Assembly (NCBI GenBank): GCA_023268425.1
Contig: JALRFN010000293.1
Location: 1 to 12,234 of the forward strand
Direction: 5' to 3'
Length of the DNA stretch: 12,234 nt
DNA from: Burkholderiaceae bacterium
GTDB lineage: Bacteria > Pseudomonadota > Gammaproteobacteria > Burkholderiales > Burkholderiaceae_C
Below the pieces are notes generated by a model that was not told where the DNA came from, searched no databases, and worked only from the letters and a program-made list of their open reading frames with translations. Of the stretch, positions 8,517-12,234 are shown piece by piece. Made by a program: the position numbers and the translations under genes. Within the stretch, counting starts at the first letter, position 1. The number at the start of each line of letters is the position of its first letter.

Positions 8517-9809
8517 ATGAACACATGGGCGCGGCGTTTGCCGTTTTTTTATGGTTGGGTGATTGTGGCCGTGGTGTTTGTGACCATGGCGATTGGGGTG
8601 AACGCACGCACCGCGTTTTCACTGTTTTTCCCGCCCATCGTCGCCGAGTTTGGCTGGGACCAAGCGGTGACCGCGGGCGCGTTCTCGTTTGGTTTTTTGG
8701 TTTCAGCGGTGTTGAGTCCCACCTTGGGTCGTTTGATGGATGCACGCGGACCGCGCGTGGTCATGGAGCTCGGTGTGGCCGCCACGGGCGCGGGCTTGCT
8801 GTTGGCCACTTTGGCCACCCAGCCTTGGCACATCTACCTGACTTTGGGTGTGTTGGTCGGTGGTGGCAGCGTGTGCTTGGGTTACACCGGACAGTCTTTG
8901 TTTCTGCCCGCGTGGTTTGTGCGCAGACGTGGCTTGGCCATGAGTTTGGCGTTTTCAGGCGTGGGCGTGGGTTCCATTGTGTTGTTTCCGCTGCTTCAAG
9001 CCTACATGGCCGAGACGGGGTGGCGCCAGGCTTGTTTCGCGCTGGGGATCACGACCTTGCTGGTCTTGGGGCCCTTGAACTTGCTGTTGCGTCGTCGCCC
9101 CGAGGCCATGGGTTTGCAACCCGACGGCGATCCCGAACCCGACGCCAGCAGCGCAGTGGTGCGCAAGACCAATGTGGTCGACGCCCAATGGGCTGCAGTC
9201 GATTGGACTTTGGCGCGGGCTTTGCGTACCCGACGTTTTTGGTGGTTGGCCTGTGGCTATTTTTGTGCTTTGTTCGCGTGGTACGCCGTGCAGGTGCACC
9301 AAACCAAGTTTTTGGTCACGGTGGGCTTCACCCCGGCGCAAGCCGCTTGGGCATTGGGGGCCGTCAGCCTGTTCGGCGTGCCCGGACAAATCGTGCTGGG
9401 CCATGTCTCCGACCGCGTTGGGCGTGAGTGGGTGTGGACTTTGGGCTCCAGCGGTTTTGTCGCTTGCTATTTGATCTTGTGGAGCATGCAAGGCCAAGCG
9501 AGCATGTTCAGCTTGGGCTTGATGGTGTTGGCGCAAGGTCTGCTGGGCTACGGTGTGACCTCGGTGTTTGGTGCCATCCCCATGGAGATTTTCGAGGGCA
9601 AACACTACGGGTCTATTTTTGGCACCTTGATGCTGGCGGGCATCACCGGAGGGGCTGTTGGCCCTTGGTGGGTGGGTTGGGTGTTGGATCAAACGCACAG
9701 CTACGCTGTGGCTTGGTTGAGTGGGGCTCTGATGGCCGTGCTGGCCATTGCGGCCATTTGGATGGCGGCGCCGCGTCAGGTGCGCGCGGTGGCAGGCCGC
9801 GTGCACTGA
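8517..9809 (+). CDS. MFS transporter, monocarboxylate/oxalate-formate (MCT/OFA)-like
   Basis: A 430-residue inner-membrane carrier with about 12 hydrophobic segments. The N-terminus FFYGWVIVAVVF (10-21), a charged residue R31 in GVNARTAFSLFFPP (27-40) and motif A GRLMDARGPRVVM (71-83) are the pattern of MCT/OFA-like MFS proteins, which carry monocarboxylates or other organic acids. A cytoplasmic loop near the middle (about 195-225) is hydrophilic and acidic, separating the two six-helix halves. The ATG at 8517 has GGAG 6 nt upstream; the upstream codon at 8478 would add 13 charged residues and is less likely. It is divergent from the Gfo/Idh/MocA gene and convergent, 15 bp apart, with the MDR enzyme. 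Import of an organic acid is my inference; the substrate is not visible. Confidence 0.9.
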   Translation: MNTWARRLPFFYGWVIVAVVFVTMAIGVNARTAFSLFFPPIVAEFGWDQAVTAGAFSFGFLVSAVLSPTLGRLMDARGPRVVMELGVAATGAGLLLATLATQPWHIYLTLGVLVGGGSVCLGYTGQSLFLPAWFVRRRGLAMSLAFSGVGVGSIVLFPLLQAYMAETGWRQACFALGITTLLVLGPLNLLLRRRPEAMGLQPDGDPEPDASSAVVRKTNVVDAQWAAVDWTLARALRTRRFWWLACGYFCALFAWYAVQVHQTKFLVTVGFTPAQAAWALGAVSLFGVPGQIVLGHVSDRVGREWVWTLGSSGFVACYLILWSMQGQASMFSLGLMVLAQGLLGYGVTSVFGAIPMEIFEGKHYGSIFGTLMLAGITGGAVGPWWVGWVLDQTHSYAVAWLSGALMAVLAIAAIWMAAPRQVRAVAGRVH

Positions 9810-9824
9810 CGAAGCGCTGGTGCA

Positions 9825-10943
9825 TCACCCCAGGCTGGGGTCAACCAGGTATTTGTCGCCCGTGGCCTTGGCGTTGTAAGCCGCGATGACCTCGGGCTTG
9901 AGCACGTCGCTGAGGCTGATCGTGTGGCTGTAATGACTGGCAAACGTGCTGTGCATTTCTCGCAAAACGCGCTGGCGCAGCCCTTGTTGGATGGACGGAT
10001 CCAATCGCTCCAGGTAGGGAAACACCAACCAACCGCCAACGCCCCAGGACATGCCGAAGCTGCGGCGAATCACCGTGTCGCCCAGTTGCAGGTTGCCGTA
10101 CAGGTAGACCTGTTTGTGGGTGTTGGTGCCATAACGACTGTAGGCACCGGCCCCGCGCAGCAAGGCTGCTTCCATGCAGCTCAAAATTTCGCTGGCTAAG
10201 GTGCCACCGCCCGTGGCGTCAAAGGCCAGCGTGGCGCCGGTGGCGGCAATGGCGTCGGTGAGTTGCTGCGCAAAGTCGGCTTGCGAACGGTCGCACACGT
10301 GCTGCGCCCCCAGGTCCCGCAGGAGTTGCGCCTGCTCAGGCTTGCGCACGATGTTGACCAAGGCAATGCCATCCGCCTGGCAAATCTTCAACAGCATCTG
10401 CCCCAAGTTGGAAGCCGCTGCGGTGTGGATCAAGGCCTTGTGACCTTCGTGTTTCATGGTTTCCACAAAGCCCAGCGCAGTCAGCGGGTTGACGAACAAC
10501 GATGCACCTTGCGCCGCGGTGCTGCCTGCGGGCAGGGCGATGCATTGGTTGGCTTTGAGCAAGCGGTATTGGGCGTACATGCCACCGCCCAGCGCGGCGA
10601 CCGTTTGGCCCAGCAGCGCCTGTGCCTGCGGGCCGCTGCCTGCAGCGACCACCAAGCCCGCGCCCTCGTTGCCCACGGGCATGTCTTGGTCGACCCGCCC
10701 CGCCAAAGCTTGCAAGGCGGCGGCACCGACTGGGGCTTCGGTCAGGTGCGGTTGAGCCCGCAGCGCGCCCAAGTCGGCCGCGCCCCAAAGCAAACCCATG
10801 TCCGAGGGGTTTAACGGGGTCGCTTGAATTTGCACGACGACTTCATCGGCAGCGGGTTCAGGCAACTCTTGTTGGATCAAGCGCACGCGGTGTTGTCCGC
10901 TGCTGTGTACGGTGGACAAGAGTTGCAGTCCGGAAAGCTTCAT
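9825..10943 (-). CDS. MDR family oxidoreductase, MECR/quinone-reductase-like (no zinc site)
   Basis: A 372-residue medium-chain dehydrogenase/reductase. NPSD (45-48), VGNEGAG (90-96), NPLTALGFV (152-160), the nucleotide-binding loop HTAAASNLGQMLLK (173-186) and NIVRKPEQAQLL (197-208) resemble trans-2-enoyl-CoA reductases (MECR/Etr1) and quinone reductases more than alcohol dehydrogenases. Zinc-ligand cysteines and the GHE motif are absent. It is longer than usual because of an insertion around 55-85 and a C-terminal extension after about 285. The tyrosine that follows NPSD in MECR proteins is not obvious here, so enoyl reductase activity is uncertain. ATG 10943 has AGGAGA 7 nt upstream and overlaps the stop of the upstream MFS gene as ATGA, indicating translational coupling. 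It is the second gene of that operon and converges on the MCT-like gene. NAD(P)H-dependent reduction of an activated alkene is my inference. Confidence 0.85.
   Translation of the reverse strand: MKLSGLQLLSTVHSSGQHRVRLIQQELPEPAADEVVVQIQATPLNPSDMGLLWGAADLGALRAQPHLTEAPVGAAALQALAGRVDQDMPVGNEGAGLVVAAGSGPQAQALLGQTVAALGGGMYAQYRLLKANQCIALPAGSTAAQGASLFVNPLTALGFVETMKHEGHKALIHTAAASNLGQMLLKICQADGIALVNIVRKPEQAQLLRDLGAQHVCDRSQADFAQQLTDAIAATGATLAFDATGGGTLASEILSCMEAALLRGAGAYSRYGTNTHKQVYLYGNLQLGDTVIRRSFGMSWGVGGWLVFPYLERLDPSIQQGLRQRVLREMHSTFASHYSHTISLSDVLKPEVIAAYNAKATGDKYLVDPSLG
9827..9841. terminator. 15-bp perfect palindrome at the convergent junction
   Basis: ACCCCAG-G-CTGGGGT spans the stop and the last codons of the minus-strand MDR gene, just past the stop of the plus-strand MFS gene. 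It could fold as a 6-bp stem with a 3-nt loop on either strand. There is no T-tract on either side, so a terminator role is tentative. Confidence 0.25.
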
Positions 10944-12234
10944 GGTCGGTTCTCCTCAAGGGTCATGTGGGCGTTGAAACGCAAGCGAGATGCACTGAAA
11001 ACGGCCGCCAAGCTGGCGGTCAAGCAGCCCAACCACAAGGCCGCTTGCGCGCCGTTGTGGTCAAACCAAGCGAAACAACATGCGACCAAGGCTGCACCAA
11101 TGGTCTGGCCGCTCAGGCGGGCCAAGGCGATCATGCCGCTGCCGCCACTGCTGCGTTCGGGCGGCGTGCTGGACATGATGGCTTTGAGGTTGGGTGACTG
11201 AAACAAGCCAAACCCCAATCCGCACCAAGCCATGCGCCAACTGATGTCCAGGGTGCTGGCATCTGGCTGCAGGCTGGCCAACAGACCCATGCCCACGCCT
11301 AGACCAAGCAGCCCCACAGAGCCCAAAACGGCTGGCCTGACGCGATCCGACCAGCGACCTGCCCAGGGGCCAGTCAAGGCCACCACCAAGGCCCAGGTGG
11401 AGAGCAACAAGCCTGACTCCACGGTGTCGCGATGCAGCGACTGTTCTAAAAAGAAAGGCAAGCCGACAAAGGCCAGACCTTGGGTCGCGAAGGAAGAGAT
11501 CGACGTCAACACCGACAATGCGAAAGCGGGCAGGCGCAACAAGTCCGAGGGCCAAATGGGTTGCGCTTGGTGACGCTGGCGCTGGCGCACCCACAGCGCG
11601 CCCAAGGTGGCCAATGTCGCCAAGGCAGCAACCGTCGCCCACGCTTGTCCGCGCGTGGCCTGGGTCATGGCCAGCAAGGCTGCACCCAGCGTCACCGCCA
11701 ACACGGCCGCCAAGGGCCCGTCAAACGCGGCGCTTCGATTCGACTCAGCACGGGGCAGGTGTCGCCTGCCCAGCACCCAGGCCCACCCACACAGCGGCAC
11801 ATTGATGGCAAACAGCCAAGGCCATGGGCCTAGGCTCAAGATCAAAGCCGCGAGGCTCGGGCCGGAGGTATAGCCGATACCCACCACGAAAGCGTTGAGT
11901 CCCACGCCTCGGCCCAGCATGCGCGCCGGATAGATTTGCCGCACCATCGCCAGGTTCATCGCCATGATGCCAGCGGCACCCAAGCCTTGCAGCGCGCGCG
12001 CCGCAGTCAAAGCTGCCAAACCGTTGACCAGCGCGCAGCACAGCGAAGACAGGCTGAACAGCGCAACACCAAACAGAAACACGCGTCGCGCGCCAAAACG
12101 TTGACCCAAAGCCGCCAGAGGCAGCAAGCTGGCGACGATCACCAGTTGGTAGGCATTGATGACCCAAATCGCCGCTTCGGGGCTGACCGCCAGGTCTTGG
12201 GCGATGCTGGGCAAGGCGGTGTTGGCAATCGCCG
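10940..12234 (-). CDS. DHA2-type (EmrB/QacA-like) MFS exporter, 5' end cut by window
   Basis: An inner-membrane drug:proton antiporter-like protein; 431 codons are visible and the reading frame continues past the right edge. The first visible residues, AIANTALPSIAQDL, correspond to the NVALPxIAxDL stretch after transmembrane segment 1 of DHA2 proteins, so about 15-25 N-terminal residues are missing. WVINAYQL follows in segment 2, then GQRFGARRVFLFG (motif A region) and ARALQGLGAAGIMAMNLAMV. About 13 hydrophobic segments can be counted, consistent with a 14-helix DHA2 protein once segment 1 is added. The TTG at 12214 is an internal leucine, not a start. The C-terminus is short and charged. Its TGA overlaps the MDR start (ATGA), so the two form an operon. 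Substrate unknown. Confidence 0.88.
   Translation of the reverse strand, partial: AIANTALPSIAQDLAVSPEAAIWVINAYQLVIVASLLPLAALGQRFGARRVFLFGVALFSLSSLCCALVNGLAALTAARALQGLGAAGIMAMNLAMVRQIYPARMLGRGVGLNAFVVGIGYTSGPSLAALILSLGPWPWLFAINVPLCGWAWVLGRRHLPRAESNRSAAFDGPLAAVLAVTLGAALLAMTQATRGQAWATVAALATLATLGALWVRQRQRHQAQPIWPSDLLRLPAFALSVLTSISSFATQGLAFVGLPFFLEQSLHRDTVESGLLLSTWALVVALTGPWAGRWSDRVRPAVLGSVGLLGLGVGMGLLASLQPDASTLDISWRMAWCGLGFGLFQSPNLKAIMSSTPPERSSGGSGMIALARLSGQTIGAALVACCFAWFDHNGAQAALWLGCLTASLAAVFSASRLRFNAHMTLEENRP
10951..10956 (-). promoter_or_regulatory. Ribosome binding site of the MDR gene, inside the MFS coding end
   Basis: The minus-strand AGGAGA ends 7 nt before the ATG at 10943 and lies within the last codons of the DHA2 gene (residues EEN near its C-terminus). 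It is a near-ideal Shine-Dalgarno site for a coupled start. Confidence 0.75.

Noticed and set aside
8955..9806. 283-codon minus-strand open frame opposite the MCT-like transporter
   Set aside because: Same shadow composition (H, Q, R rich), no motif, covers a clear gene.
12212..12214. TTG as start codon of the DHA2 exporter
   Set aside because: The frame continues upstream with residues that match the conserved DHA2 motif, so the TTG is an internal leucine and the gene is cut by the window edge.

Overview
The window looks like ordinary chromosome from a GC-rich betaproteobacterium, most likely Burkholderiales and perhaps Comamonadaceae. This rests on the GC-rich third positions mixed with frequent TTG leucine codons, on tightly packed short operons, and on gene types common in that group (Mo-hydroxylase pairs, MCT-like and Bcr-like MFS carriers, many SDR/MDR oxidoreductases). 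The assignment is inference; no rRNA or marker gene is present. I saw no mobile element, tRNA, CRISPR array or phage gene.

Layout, left to right. (1) 1-719, minus: a short-chain dehydrogenase cut by the left edge. (2) 900-2670, plus: an NADPH:quinone-type oxidoreductase followed 34 bp later by a ChaC-type gamma-glutamylcyclotransferase; both are divergent from the SDR. (3) 2705-3292, minus: a small lone ABC ATPase with degenerate ATPase motifs, convergent with ChaC. (4) 3370-7316, plus: a Bcr/CflA-like MFS exporter, then the [2Fe-2S] and molybdopterin subunits of an IorAB-type molybdenum hydroxylase, probably one three-gene operon. (5) 7354-8337, minus: a Gfo/Idh/MocA oxidoreductase, convergent with the Mo-hydroxylase and divergent from (6) 8517-9809, plus: an MCT/OFA-like MFS transporter. 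(7) 9825-12234, minus: a DHA2-type MFS exporter (its start lies beyond the right edge) whose stop overlaps the start of an MECR/quinone-reductase-like MDR enzyme.

Working together: the theme is redox enzymes paired with MFS transporters. The Mo-hydroxylase carries a Tat signal and should act in the cell envelope, passing electrons to an acceptor not encoded here. The quinone reductase and ChaC suggest electrophile or glutathione metabolism. No substrate can be named from sequence alone. The most unusual item is the ABC ATPase: its Walker B glutamate is glutamine, its switch histidine is missing, it has no membrane partner, and its promoter may give a leaderless mRNA. I found no convincing new multi-gene system.
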